The notes beneath the pieces are model-generated. The model saw nothing but the letters and a program-made list of their open reading frames with translations, did no database searches and was not told the origin of the DNA. From Jacaranda mimosifolia (taxonomy: Eukaryota; Streptophyta; Magnoliopsida; Lamiales; Bignoniaceae), in the NCBI GenBank assembly GCA_018894105.1, contig CM032128.1, positions 26,311,299 to 26,375,298 on the forward strand: a stretch of 64,000 bases of DNA, in the 5' to 3' direction. The translations under genes and the position numbers were made by a program. Of this stretch, positions 34,721 through 46,378 are shown piece by piece. Within the stretch, counting starts at the first letter, position 1. Each line of letters begins with the position of its first letter.

Positions 34721-35191
34721 GTTAAAAAATAAAAATTGGGATAAAATAAAAAAAGAATATATAGTTGATAGTTCTATTAGAAGCCATGAAAAAGAATCAA
34801 TTAAAATTTTATTTCTTTAAATAATCTTTTTAAATAAATTATTTTTCAATTAAAATAATAATGTCGCATTAATAACTTTCAATAATTATTTTTAAAAGGC
34901 AATAGGATAGAAATATATATAAAATTTATTTTTATCAAATAACCTTTGAAGGATCAAACTAAATTTTTTATTTAGGGCGTGATAGAGGATGAGGAAGACC
35001 TTGTAAAGACCAAGTTTTGCATGACTTAACTAATCATATGATAAACAGTGTTAAAATATACATCGACAACATAACATGTATAATTGACTCATTATATAAT
35101 TGACTTGAACTTGGTCATATTTAGTTAAGATTTGAATTTTTCCAAAAGCGTATACATTATCAAATTAATAGTTATGTAATTCAAACTATTA
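34721..35191. other. Short non-coding spacer between two LTR elements
   Basis: AT-rich, no coding or repeat feature recognised. Confidence 0.6.
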
Positions 35192-35196
35192 GGCTT

Positions 35197-36015
35197 TGAT
35201 ATGGGATGACCCAATAGGCCTAGCCCAAAGACTATCGATCCAAGGGTACACCATCAGGTCCATCTCATCCCCAGAGCCCAATCACGCTGTTGACCTTGAT
35301 CGACCTCTCACACCTTTTTTCGACGGCATGCTAAGCAACATTGATGTCATTCGACCAGGCCGTGAATCGAACGTAGACGCTCTACTCTTCCGACCAGAGT
35401 GTTCGACTAACACTTCCACCGATCGTCAACCTCACCCAGAGCTGACACTGAGGTCAATCTGTATGTCGACTAGTAAGGTCGATTCACTATAGAATCCCTT
35501 CTCAGTCGTATTAAATGCCCTGACAAAGCAGCATACCTCTGCATTAATGGCATGTGCCACCACAGTTTCGCTCATACTACTGCGCCAGGCAGATGACGTG
35601 TCTCCAGTGTACCATTCTGTCCATAAAAGTTGGAGATGAAGCCATTTGGAATAGTATAGGAATGGGAGATGACCTAAAGCCCCTCATACAAGGACAAGAG
35701 CCCTTTCTGCATGCTAAGGGCATCTCAGGCAAATCCCTCACCCGAAAAAGGTTATAAATACCCCCTTTCCAGCCTCTCTGAAGGTATGTCATTCTGTACT
35801 AAAAAGCCCTCACACTGTTGCTCAACTTATCTAATCATTCTCATATTGACTTGAGCGTCGAAGTGCCATAGCCGAGGGCACCTCAGCTAGCCTGACATTT
35901 GCTCATGGTTGTAGGACTCAGCCCAGGTCTCTATGGAGCTCATTTATTCTACTAGATAGGTCAATTCACCCAAATTCTATCCTAGTCTAGTTATATAAAA
36001 ATTTTACCCTCATCA
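35197..36015 (+). repeat. 5' LTR of the Tat element
   Basis: 819 bp, roughly 85-90% identical by eye to the 3' LTR, so the insertion is not recent. Confidence 0.95.
35753..35760 (+). promoter_or_regulatory. LTR TATA box
   Basis: TATAAATACCCC in the 5' LTR. The same box is kept in the 3' LTR at 45900-45907. Confidence 0.6.
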
Positions 36016-36017
36016 TT

Positions 36018-36034
36018 TGGCGCAGTCTATGGGA
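36018..36034 (+). other. Primer-binding site
   Basis: TGGCGCAGTCTATGGGA two bases after the 5' LTR. It resembles the TGGCGCCGT-type sites of Athila/Tat elements, with likely mutations. Confidence 0.7.
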
Positions 36035-36057
36035 ATTTATGAGTCCGCAATAGAAAA

Positions 36058-37176
36058 ATGGTTAACACCAGGCGAGCCACTTTGGAAAGAGAAGAGAATA
36101 GAAAGTCTACCACTCCTCATCCTCAGCTTCAATAAGAACCTGGTGTGCTAGGACCGAGTGCCCAGCTAGAACAGGCAGTCACCCTGACCATGCCCCAATT
36201 AATATAGCTTATCAGCGAACAGATATCTGCCTAAATCGACATGCCACCCAACTAGAACCAGCAACCAGTACTACCTCGCAACCAGCACCCCTTGAAGAGA
36301 GATCTCCTAAAGAGAATCATGGTCAACCAGAGTCCAGACGACCCCCTTTGAGATGTGAAACCAATCCAGGATGTTTTCCCAGGGAAATGGCCCGACCCCC
36401 CTCTCACGAGGAAGTGGCAGATTCAATTGATTATGGCGCTCAACCCATTCGAGCCTAGCAGTGTGATAGGGTCGAGTGCTCGAGACCCCAGCCATACAGA
36501 ACCACATCTCAAGCCGATAGAAAAGAGTGAGATGAGTTATCTTATCAAGTCCAACAGTTGAGCAAGTGTTTGGAGGAGATCTCGAGGAGAAACACTGAGA
36601 GAAACCACCACCCTAAGGGGCCGCAGAGGTTCTGCCAAGAAAGGGAGTCGTCGTTCGTCCAGGAGATCATCGATAAGTGCATCACTACAGACGCTAAGTC
36701 CTGACCGGTATGCCATGGTATGATGGCTCGTTGGACCCAAATGAACATTTGATGCAATTCGAGCACATAATTCAACTGCATGGGCATAATGACTACATCA
36801 ATACTAAGATGTTGGTGACTATCTTTCAAGCGATTACACTCAACTGGTTTGTTAAGCTTGATCCGGCGTTGATCTATTCATATAACCAGTTGTGTGACAA
36901 ATTTTTGCACCAGTTTGCCAACCAGAGAAATGAGAAGCTTCCTTATACCCACCTGCATACAGTTAAATAGAATGAGGGGGAATCCTTTCACGACTTCTTC
37001 ACTAGGTTTAACACAGAAGTGCTGAAGATTGATAGCTCCGGAATTCAGTTCCTGATCGATGTACTTTTCTTGAGCTTTAGACACAAGGAATGTGCCAATG
37101 CTTTGGTGCTTGAACGGCCTCGGTCGATGGAGGAGCTACTTGACCTTGCAGAAAGATACATGACCCAAAGGACATG
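36058..37176 (+). pseudogene. Tat gag
   Basis: ATG at 36058 opens MVNTRRATLEREENR, a typical Tat gag start; a TAA stop comes after 25 codons. The conserved gag core follows at 36710-37176: YDGSLDPNEHLMQFE, GHNDYINTKMLVTIF, WFVKLDPALIYSY, FLHQFANQR and ESFHDFFTRFN, ending in ELLDLAERYM. A TAG at 36968 sits where the family usually has Gln (VKQ). Gag forms the particle in which reverse transcription occurs. Several further stops and frame changes lie between 36130 and 36700. Confidence 0.85.
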
Positions 37177-37640
37177 AACATGCTTAAATATGGCAAATCG
37201 AAGGTTGACAAGAAAAAAAACAAGGAGAAAGATGATCGTCAACACAGGGAAGGTCGTCGATCTCCCAGCAAGCACTTCTACGATTACACCCCACTTAATC
37301 TCTCAAGGAAAGAGGTGTTGTTCGCCATCCAGCACGACAACCTCCTGAAAAAACCCAGGAAGTTGACCAAGACTGAGGCCATGAGAAAGTCCAAAAAGTG
37401 CTTCCATTTTCACAAACAGAAGGGCCATAACACCAAATACAGTTTCAACTTGCATGATAAAATCGAGAGGCTGATTCGATAACGCTATCTCAAAAAATAC
37501 ATTAATGAGTGTGCCAGGCAAGAATGGGGCAAAATCGACCAGACTTCCCATAGAGAAAGGTCGATTAGCCCAAGAAAGAAGGACAAAGGAAAGAAACCTG
37601 CCCAGGATCCCTGTCTGCCCATTCGATGAGTGATTGATAT
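37177..37640 (+). pseudogene. Tat gag C-terminal zinc-knuckle region
   Basis: Open from 37174 to 37482. It contains RKSKKCFHFHKQKGHNT followed by KYS, matching the C-x2-H-x4-G-H-x-T-x2-C form of Tat gag proteins. The last metal-binding Cys is Ser (AGT). IERLIR then matches the usual I-E-x-L-I-R. The motif in intact gag binds nucleic acid. Confidence 0.7.
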
Positions 37641-37761
37641 GATTGCTAAGGGTCCCACTGAGGGGGACTCGAAGTCCGCTATAAGGCAAACCTAAAGACG
37701 ACTGAAATCGACCAAATCTATCTTAATCGAAATGGTTTTCTAGCTCTCAATCAGCATAAAG

Positions 37762-39168
37762 TTGATTTCCTTCACTGATGCTAACCTCGCCCATCTCGAG
37801 AACAAAAGAGCTGACCACAAGATGGACTGCCCAATGGCTGTATCAGTAGGAATAACGAATTTTGAAGTAAGAAAGGTCATGGTCGACAACAGTAGTTCCA
37901 CCAACATCATATTATTGTCGACCTTAAAAAGAATGAATTTGGGACAACTGAAATTTGAGCCAGTCCGTACACCGTTGGTCGAATTTGGGGGGTTGAAAAT
38001 TGTCCTGAAAAGATACATCAACCTATCCACATCATTTGGGGAAGCCCCCTGCAGTAGAACACTCATGATAAACTACCTGATCGTGGATGCTCCATTTGCC
38101 TACAATTTCATCATTAGTCGACCAGCCTTAAACGACTTTCAGACCTTAGTCTTGACCTACCACATGAAAATCAAATTTTCAACCCCAACAGGCATAGGCG
38201 AGCTCTTGTGTAACATTAAGAAAGCATGGCACTGCTACACTATTTCAGTCAAATCCAGCGAGCAGAAGACCAGACCCCATCTGAAGCCCACAGGGGATGC
38301 CCCTATAGCGAAACTCGAGGAGCGGCAGACGAGCAAGAAAAGAAAATTAGAGGGCACCCGGGTTAAGCCCATCAGAGAGTTCAAAATGATTGAGCTGAAA
38401 CCTGGGAACCCTGACAAGACAATTCGGATCGAAAGTGATATAAGCTACCGTATAGAGTGTCTTATGATCGATTTCCTTCGCAAAAATATCGACGTATTTG
38501 CATGGAAAGCTTCCAACCTCCAGGGAATCGACCCTAGCATCATCGTCCACTTTCTTAATATGGACCCCTCGTACAATCCGGTGAAGCAAAAGATAAGGAC
38601 CTTCAATGCTGAGAAATGCCGGATCATCAAGAAGGGGGTCAACAAACTCTTAGAAGCAAGATATATTGTAGAAATTCAATATCCCTCTTGGCTTTGTAAT
38701 GTTATACTCGTCCCCAAGAATAAGGGAAAATGGCGTATGTGTAATGACTTTATGCACTCGAATAAAGATTACCCTAAATATCATTACCCCCCACCTCGTA
38801 TAGATTTGTTAGTCGATTCTACTGCTGGTTTCGAATTATTAAGTATGATGGATGCATTTCAAGGCTATTATCAAATATTCATGGAACCTGAGGACAAGAA
38901 CAAGACCTCTTTCATCGTCCCCAATAAGATATATTGTTTCTTGGTCATACCTTTTAAACTTAAAAATGTGAGAGCAACCTACCAAAGATTAGTTAATTTT
39001 ATGTTCAAGAATGAGATTGAAAGGTTAATGGAGGTTTACATTGACAACATGATTGTCAAGACAAAAAAAGCTGAGGGTCACCTAATTGACCTCGACCATA
39101 CCTTCTTGATACTGCGGGCATTCGATATGAAACTCAACCCCAACAAGTGTACCTTCGGGGTTCAATGA
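37762..39168 (+). pseudogene. Tat protease and reverse transcriptase
   Basis: One 468-codon open frame. Residues 20-150 are the aspartic protease, with VDNSSSTNIIL at 41-51 where related elements have Asp-Gly/Thr-Gly, so the active site is altered. Residues about 230-468 are reverse transcriptase: WRMCNDF, then MMDAFQGYYQ with the first catalytic Asp at 364, FLVIPFKLKN, and YIDNMIVK at 426-433. The family motif there is YxDD, so the last catalytic Asp is Asn (AAC). The frame ends at a TGA just after CTFGV, while homology continues (GKFLGYMVS) into the RNase H part. A long open frame, but catalytically dead. Confidence 0.9.
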
Positions 39169-39832
39169 GGCAAGTTTTTAGGTTACATGGTTAGTTAAAG
39201 GGGGATTGAAGCAAACCCGTAGAAGATCTATGCAGTTTTGGACATTACCCCGCCCCAAATAGTCTGGGACATAAAATGCCTGGTCAGCAGGATTATAGCC
39301 CTTGGCAGATTCATTGCATGATTAGCCGACAAGAGTCTACCTTTCTTCAAAATACTTAGGACTGCAAAAAAATTGGGATTCCAATGGACGAAGCAGTGCA
39401 ACCAGGCTCTGGTCGAACTCAAGCAATAACTCTCCTCGCTACCTATGCTCGCCAAAACCTAAGCTAGGAGAAGTTCTGCACCTCTACCTAGTTATGCCCA
39501 TGGCCTCAATCAGCTCAGTCTTAGTCTCTATGAGAGATAGAACTCATCGGCATGTTTATTATTGCAATAAAGCGCTACAAGGGCTCGAGCATAATTACAT
39601 TGAGATCGAAAAGTTTGCCCTCGCTCTGGTTACAGCAGCACGAAAGTTGCAACCTTACTTCCAATTTCATGCGATCATAGTGTTGACAAATCAGTCGTTA
39701 AAACAGGTGCTGTCGAAGCCAGACATGTTAGGAAGACTGACTAAGTGGGCCATTGAGCTTGGGGAATTTGACATTACATTTCAACCCCGGATGGCCATAA
39801 AAGCACAAGTTTTAGCCAATTTTATCACATAG
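39169..39832 (+). pseudogene. Tat RNase H attached to reverse transcriptase
   Basis: After the 39168 stop the thumb region GKFLGYMVS and RGIEANP continue with stops. 39494-39832 is open and reads VYYCNKALQG, IEKFALALVTAARKL, IIVLTNQSLKQ and WAIELGEFDITFQPR. These are standard RNase H landmarks of Ty3/gypsy pol. The domain removes RNA from the hybrid during reverse transcription. Stops before 39494 separate it from the polymerase. Confidence 0.85.
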
Positions 39833-39867
39833 AGGCTCAACCTCCCTAACAAACATGACCATAACTC

Positions 39868-40197
39868 CTCCTTATGGACTTTACATGTCGATGGATCAAC
39901 GACCACCTCAAGAGGTGGAATTAGTGTCTCACTCTGCTCCCAACTCGCGGAGGAATATGATTTCGCAATCAAAATTGACTTTTCAGTCACCAACAACGAA
40001 GCAGAATATGAAGCCCTCATCACCAACATGAAGATGGCAACGGATCATGGCGTCGAGCAGCTAGTGGCGATCACTAACTCCCAGCTGGTCGCAGAGCAGG
40101 CTGAAGGAAACTTTGAGGCCAAAGAATCCAAGATGAGTCAGTATCTGGCCGAGGTAAAAAAATTACAACAGTTGTTCAAGAGTTTCACCCTTAGCTA
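39868..40197 (+). pseudogene. Second, archaeal-type RNase H (aRNH) of Tat element
   Basis: LWTLHVDGSTTTSRGGI holds the first catalytic Asp. NNEAEYEALITNMKMA holds the catalytic Glu, and AITNSQLV aligns with the family D-S-Q-L-V, giving Asp-to-Asn. This additional domain between RNase H and integrase is a known feature of the Tat lineage. It follows the first RNase H after a stop at about 39832 and ends at TAG near 40195. Confidence 0.8.
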
Positions 40198-40419
40198 GGT
40201 ACTTCGATCAAAAAATGAGTGAGTTTATGCCTTATCCAAGTTCTCGAGATCGATGAAAGGAACTAGAGACAGAACGATAACATTTCTGGTTGCGAACAAA
40301 CCCACTATACATATACTCCACCAGAGCATGGTAAGGAGCGTCGAGGAACGCACTTCTTCATAGCAAGACACCATAAAACTTTACCTGAGCCAGGGGACAG
40401 TCTCCAAGTACAGGAACGA

Positions 40420-41570
40420 AGCGCATAGACTTAGAAGTCATGCGGCAAGTTTGCCCTCGATGAGAACGGCCAACTCTATAAGAGGTTGATTTCTAGACCA
40501 CCCTTAAGGTGCTTAGACCCAGGCCAGGCACATGAGGTCTTACAGGAAATTCACGCAGGCATTTATGAAAGCCATTCTGGAGGATGCTCTCTAGCCCATA
40601 AGGTTATCAAATATACATAGTTTTGGCCAACACTTTTAAAAGACGCCATCGACTTTACTAGAAGATGCCCATCCTATCAAGTCCACTCGAACATACCACA
40701 TCAGTCCGCAGCATCGATGGTAAATGTCTAGGTCACGTAGCCATTCGACCAGTGGGGAATTGACATCATTGGTTCTTTACCGAAAGCATCAGGCTAACAA
40801 AAATTTATCATCATCGCGGTCGAATACTATACTAAGTGGCTCGAGGCAGAAACAGTTCCGAAAATAACTGATGGCTTCATTTAGAAGAACAGCATTTGTT
40901 ATTTTGGTTTACCTAAAGTTCTGATCTCAGACAATGAAACCCAATTTCCAAGCAAGAACACAAGAAATTGTTGCAAGGCTCTGGAGATCTACCAACACTT
41001 TACTTCAATCGAAAACCCCTAGGGTAACGGTTAGACAGAGGTCATGAACAAAACTATCCTCGATGACCTCAAAGCTCAACTAGAAGGAACAGGAACAAGT
41101 TGGGCAGATGACCTCCCCGGGGTGCTGTGGGCTTACAGAATGACCCCTTGAACAGCCACAGGTCACAGCCCTTACAATTTGGTCTACGGCTCCGAAGCAG
41201 TCATTCCATCCGAGCTGATACAACACACAGCCCGAGTGATCTATTATAACACATTCAGAAATGTGTTCGAAAGGAGCACTCGACCTGGATACCCTCGACG
41301 AGATGCGGCACTAAGCTTACAACACGGTGCAACGGTACAAGTCAAAAATGGCATACCATTACAACAAAGCAGGTTCGACCGCACAGCTTCAAAGTCGAAG
41401 ACCTTATCTTCAAGAAAGTGGAGGTGTCAAGGAACGTAGAAAAACTCAAACCAAAATAGAAGGGCCCCTATTCCGTAGTGAAGGTGTCAAAGCACAATGC
41501 ATACCGACTAGCGGACCTGAACGGAAATGAGCTCCCACGACCTTGGAACACTGTAAATCTAAATAAGTTC
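40420..41570 (+). pseudogene. Tat integrase
   Basis: Zinc-binding part: HAGIYESHSGG, then FWPTLLKDA and RCPSYQ. The second Cys of the usual C-x2-C is Tyr. Catalytic core: PFDQWGIDIIGSLPKA (first Asp), VLISDNETQF (second Asp), and the segment ending EVMNKTIL (Glu). WADDLPGVLWAYRMTP and NLVYGSEAVIP follow. A frame change near 41240 moves the tail (DEMRH, YHYNKAG) to another frame. At least six stops interrupt it. Integrase inserts element DNA into chromosomes. Confidence 0.88.
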
Positions 41571-41639
41571 TATGTATAAAAAGACCATTGGTTTCCATTG
41601 TATCACTTATGAAAATGTAATTCTCGACATTTCTAAAAA

Positions 41640-41985
41640 TATCTGCTTGCAGACCACAGCATCGACCTCGAAGTCGCCCAAGGAGGTTTCGAGCCGCCAG
41701 GTTAAGGCTTATCAGCCTCTTCAGCCAAGATTAATAAATGAGTTGATCGTTTATAGTCGACCACGAAATCAACCAAGGAGGCTTCAAGCCGCCAAGTTAA
41801 GGCTTTTCATCTAAGATCAATAAACGAGTTGATCATTTATGGTCGATCCCAAAGTCAACTAAGGAGGCTTCTAGCTGCCACGTTAAGGCTTCTCAGCCTT
41901 TTCAGCCAAAGGTCAATAAATGAGTTGCTGGTTTATAGTCGACCCCGTAGTTGACCAAGCAGAGTTTAACCCGCCAAATCAAAGA
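41640..41985 (+). repeat. Tandem repeats after Tat integrase, 3-4 copies
   Basis: About 90-98-bp units containing AATAAATGAGTTG (41731, 41816, 41915), TTATAGTCGACC and GGAGGCTTC.AGCCGCCA. Tandem repeats downstream of pol are common in Tat elements. Confidence 0.85.
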
Positions 41986-42536
41986 TTTGTAGCCCAAATC
42001 AAAATTAAAAACTCCATCCTGTAGTCGAAGTCAACTTAGTGTGATGCATTAAGTCAATATGATTCGTTCGACAAAGGCATTCATTCTAACATAATAAGAG
42101 TGCAAAATCAACACCAAGAGTCGACGAGTATCTTGGACTAATTCCATTATTTTTTAGGGTTTCATTGCATTAGATCAAATTGTTTATTCATCAACAATTA
42201 ACATTCGACAGAAACCAGAGCGTTAAAAGAAAAGCAAAGATTAGAACACATTGACGAGCAAAGAGCAAGGTTTCGTTTCATACAGAATTTTTTGATTACA
42301 ATCTTCAAAAAAATAAAAACAAAAAACAAACAACGATGAAATAAAAAATGAAATAATTATGGGCAGGACAATGCTACGCAGGGTGATCAGACATAAACGA
42401 CTAGGAGTTCAGCAATTATTCGACCCCGCGCCTTGAGTATGGACACCTCAAACACCCTCTTCAATTGCCTAGTCAAGTTCACCGTTCGAGGGCATGGGAA
42501 CCACCACAGGGTTGTTTACTTCTTGCTCGGGCACTA

Positions 42537-44908
42537 CTATAGCAGGTGGAATAGCACCAGCCGCTGGCCGAGAAGGCCTCGCCTCACAACCAAGAAATCA
42601 CTCCCGAGCGGCGAAAGATACTGAGTGGCATTGACCATGCCGTCCTGAATCTCGAAAGCAAAGTTGTTTGCAAATGCAAACTCCTTTGCCACCTCACCTA
42701 GCTTCTTCGCCACTTCAACCTCTTTTCTCTGCGCCTCAATCAAGGGCTCAACTGGGGGAGCCTCTGCAGCTCCCTTGACTAGAGAAGTCTCTGCAATTTT
42801 CTCTTCAGCATTGGCCTCGTTGGGGTCGAGATACATTTGTAGCTGCTCGTCCAAGATGGGGCTGATGTGATCTTTATCCTCTATTTGACAAGCATAGCCC
42901 AAATACTCCAGTTGTTTGATCGCTTTGTCGAACGCGCTCTTGGCATCATCCAAAGAAAAGATAATGCTCGCATCCTAAAATGCTGAGCATAACATGAACT
43001 GCTGCACGATCTCTCGCCGCATTATAGGCAACTTTCTCTAAATTTCAGCTCGAGCTTCCTGAATCACCGTATTATAACCGGTTGTCCGACTAGAGTCATT
43101 GCCATACTACACATCTACTATGGCCTGATTCAGTAGCTCATCCATCCTTGTCTTTTCAATAATAGCGGTGACCAATTAACTATCCTTCATTTTGAGCTGC
43201 CTGTAGAGCTCTTCGACCTCATCTGCCAGCTACTCAACACTCGTTTGGGAAGACTCAAGCTGAGCTCTCAGCATCTCCAAATCTCTTCCTTCCTGCAAGT
43301 GCTCCTGGTCTGCCAAAGCGAACTAAGACCTCCTATAAAATTGATAGCCTAACTGGCTCACCTAAAAAACAAAAATTATTGATGACCAAATAGTGTTCGA
43401 CCAGCAAATAACATTCAACAAGACATGCTTATTGACTAGATCCTTACCATATTTGAGGGATAAGCCAGAGCTCTGAATGCAGCGTACTAGCTTAGGTCCA
43501 TGAACTTTTTTTAGTCGGATGTGAACAGCCAAGCCATCATTACCTTTAGAAGGGCGGTCCCAATCGACCCTGTTGACACCATGGAGTACGAGTTATGCAC
43601 ACCCATGCCCAACTCCATCCCGAATCGGGGCAACGATAGCTTCGGTAAGTGAAACAACACATCATCCCTTCGCTGCCCGAACAGGTTATACCCTAAAGAA
43701 GGGCCCAACCCCGCATCTTTTCCTTTGCCCTTCTCGACTGTAGTTCTTTTCGGAACAAGGTCCGGCCTGCTAAACCATTGGCTTTTGCCTCGACTAGCAG
43801 GGCTACTCTCGGTGGTCACCACAGGCCAAGCTGGCGATGGAGTAGGTGACAGCAATGGAGTCATCGTCTCAGGTTCGCCACAGCAACCAAAGTCGCTTCT
43901 CATTGAGCCACTACAGTCTGATGATGTTGCTTGTTCCTCTGGACCCTAGCCAAAGCTTATGCTCATGCACGGTTCATTGTCTCATCTCGATCTGCCAACA
44001 AAACAAATAACAAAGATCAAAATCAAACAAAAAGACGAATGCAAATAAGCAAACTAACCAAGGATCAATAGCACTAGCTACCTAGTCGAGCGTCTGCTGG
44101 CAAGTCTAGCTGAGCTGGTGATAAATCAGCTAACACCAAACTCCTCTCCTCGATAAACACCAATGCCTCCACCTAACCAAACTCAACCAAATCCCAGATG
44201 AATATATTGGGCCAGGTCAGAGTTAAATAACCTGGCATCTCGACATGCCCCATTCACCACCCCTTCGGAATATTAAAGCCCCTAGTCACTCAAACGTATA
44301 GGTAATATTTTTTTCCACTCCTGGCCGTAAGATGAGGATGGGGTGACAAGAAATTTTCGACAGGATCAAGTAGTGAAGTAATAAAAACCCGACCCGTCGG
44401 TACTACCCGACTTCCGAGACATAGGGCGGTGAAACAAGTTGGAAAATTTTGCAAAATAGGACTGTTGGTCAAATATGTGCATTAAGACAGCAAAACTATA
44501 TATCGTAGAGAAGCAATTAAGCAGTAGCTGGGTTATACATACTTCTGAACCCCTTAGCAGCTTGACTACAGATCCAGCTAAGGGAAACCTAAGCCCACAT
44601 CGAAAAGCCTCCTCAAACATGGCTATACATCCAACCGAAGGTCGATGCATTCTATTAGTAGGTCCAGGCACTATGAGCTCATATTCCGCGGGGACATGGT
44701 ACACCTACCTAATACATGCTAGATCGGTAGGAGTTATCTTAGACACTATCTCACTATAGTGGTCGGGGGTGAATAGTCGACCACGTGATGCTGGAGCCTG
44801 ACTTGGCCAAGTACCACCCCCTCCAGCAACACGATCGCTACTCGAGCTACTGGAGCTCGAGCTATCGCTCAAAGAGCTGCTTGACTCATTGGTCGATTCT
44901 CCTCCCAC
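42537..44908 (-). pseudogene. Antisense gene of Tat element (PF04195-like, putative gypsy-type transposon protein)
   Basis: It opens at 44908 with a Ser-rich N-terminus, then a TAG near 44703, then PAEYELIVPGPTNRM ... AFRCGLRFPLAG ... CITQLLLNCFSTIYSF and, past another stop, WKKILP. This pattern matches the plant family Transposase_28/PF04195 (G-L-R-x-P-L; q-l-x-x-N). A middle part is open at 43511-43903. The C-terminal part (43350-42537) is charged, with coiled-coil-like spacing (LESSQTSVE, ADEVEELYRQLKMKDS), and ends in the open stretch 42953-42537. Opposite-strand genes at this site are known in Tat elements; their role is unknown. Possible introns are not resolved. At least four stops. 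Confidence 0.65.
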
Positions 44909-45329
44909 ATCAGAATGAGTGGCCTCACTATCCCCCCCTAACTGCCCTCAGAATCATATAAGCACTGCATTTCTTAAACAAAGGAGATACTCAAATAAAA
45001 TGAGGAAAAGACTTACACGGCTCCGACGAAGTCTAGGGCAGAAAATAATTGCAGGAAAAGCAGTTGGCTCAGAAGTTGACCAGATACAGAGCGGTAAAAG
45101 TAAAAATGAAGACTTTAATTGCGCCTATTTATAGGCATCCAAGCACGGGAACCCCAAGCGTCTGTAATAATGGCGTAACCATTGTTTGACACTCCGCATG
45201 GCACGATGTAATAGGCGCATTAAATGCGCTATACCCAGGTCAACTTTTAAAACCCTCGTCGATTAGTCCTCGTATCTTCACACCAAACTACTCCTCAATC
45301 CTTCTCATCTAACATCTCATTCAAAATTC

Positions 45330-45344
45330 AAAAGTAGGGGGGAC
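45330..45344 (+). other. Polypurine tract of the Tat element
   Basis: AAAAGTAGGGGGGAC directly upstream of the 3' LTR (CCA then TGATATGG). Confidence 0.85.
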
Positions 45345-45347
45345 CCA

Positions 45348-46156
45348 TGATATGGGATGACCAATAGGCCCAACCTAAAGATTATCGACCCAAGAGTACA
45401 CTATCAGACAATCTCATCCCCAGAGCCCTGTCACATTGTTAACCTTGATCGACCTCTCACACCTTTTTTCGACGGCACACTAAGCAACATTGATGTCATT
45501 CGACCAAGCCACGAACCAAATACAGACGCTCAACTCTTCCAACCAGAGTGTTTGACTATCACTTCCACCGATCGTCAACCTCAGCTAGAGCCGACACTGA
45601 GGTCGATCTGTATGTCGACTAGTAAGGTCGACTCACTGCAGAATCCCTTCTTAGCTGCATTAGATGCCCTAACATGTGGCATGCCTTCGTATTAATAACA
45701 CGTGCCACCCCAATACTGCCCATACTATCGTGCCAAGTAGGGAACGTTCCTCCAATGTACTATTTTATCCATGAAAACTAGAAATGAAGCTACCTATAAT
45801 AATATAGGAATGGGAGATGACCTAAAGCCTCTCATGCAAGGACAAAGCCCTTTCTGCATGCTAAGGGCATCTCAGATAAATCCCTCACCCAGGGACGGCT
45901 ATAAATACCCCCTTTTCCAGCCTCTCTGAAGGTATGCCATTCTATACTAAAAAGCTCTCACTCTGCTACTCATCTTATCTAGTCATTCTTATACTGACTT
46001 GAGCGTTGGAGTTTCATATGCCCTCGGCTAGCCTGACATTTGCTCATGGTTGCAGGACTTGGCCCAGGTCTTTGTGGAGCTTATTTATTCGACCAGACAA
46101 GTCGATTAACCCATATTCCATCACAGTCCAATTATATACGATTTTTACCCTCATCA
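45348..46156 (+). repeat. 3' LTR of the Tat element
   Basis: 809 bp, with the same ends as the 5' LTR and the same TATA box. Confidence 0.95.
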
Positions 46157-46378
46157 GGTTTAAAAGTTATTTATTCAATTTTAATAATACTATTAATATG
46201 ATATAGAAAATATTTTCTATCAATATATAAAATAGAATATCAATGAATACATTTCACTTGATAAAATATTATATTAGTCCATATATCTTCATCCATACCC
46301 TAAAAAATATATACTCCCTAAGTGAAAAGTATATAACCCATTAAGGACATAGTATCCAACAATATACCCCATCAAAAG

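Larger units (their letters stand above)
35197..46156 (+). mobile_element. Full-length Tat-lineage Ty3/gypsy retrotransposon, inactive
   Basis: LTRs at 35197-36015 and 45348-46156 both begin TGATATGGGATGACC and end TACCCTCATCA. Five-base flanks GGCTT and GGTTT differ by one transition. Inside are a TGGCGCAGTCTATGGGA primer site, gag, protease, reverse transcriptase, RNase H, a second RNase H-like domain, integrase, a tandem-repeat block, a long antisense gene and a polypurine tract. The extra RNase H and the antisense gene near the 3' LTR mark the Tat lineage. All genes carry stops or lost active-site residues. Confidence 0.93.

Noticed and set aside
37303..38645. Minus-strand open frames opposite Tat gag and pol
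   Set aside because: They are shadows of the coding strand; no motif of their own, unlike the antisense gene at 42537-44908.
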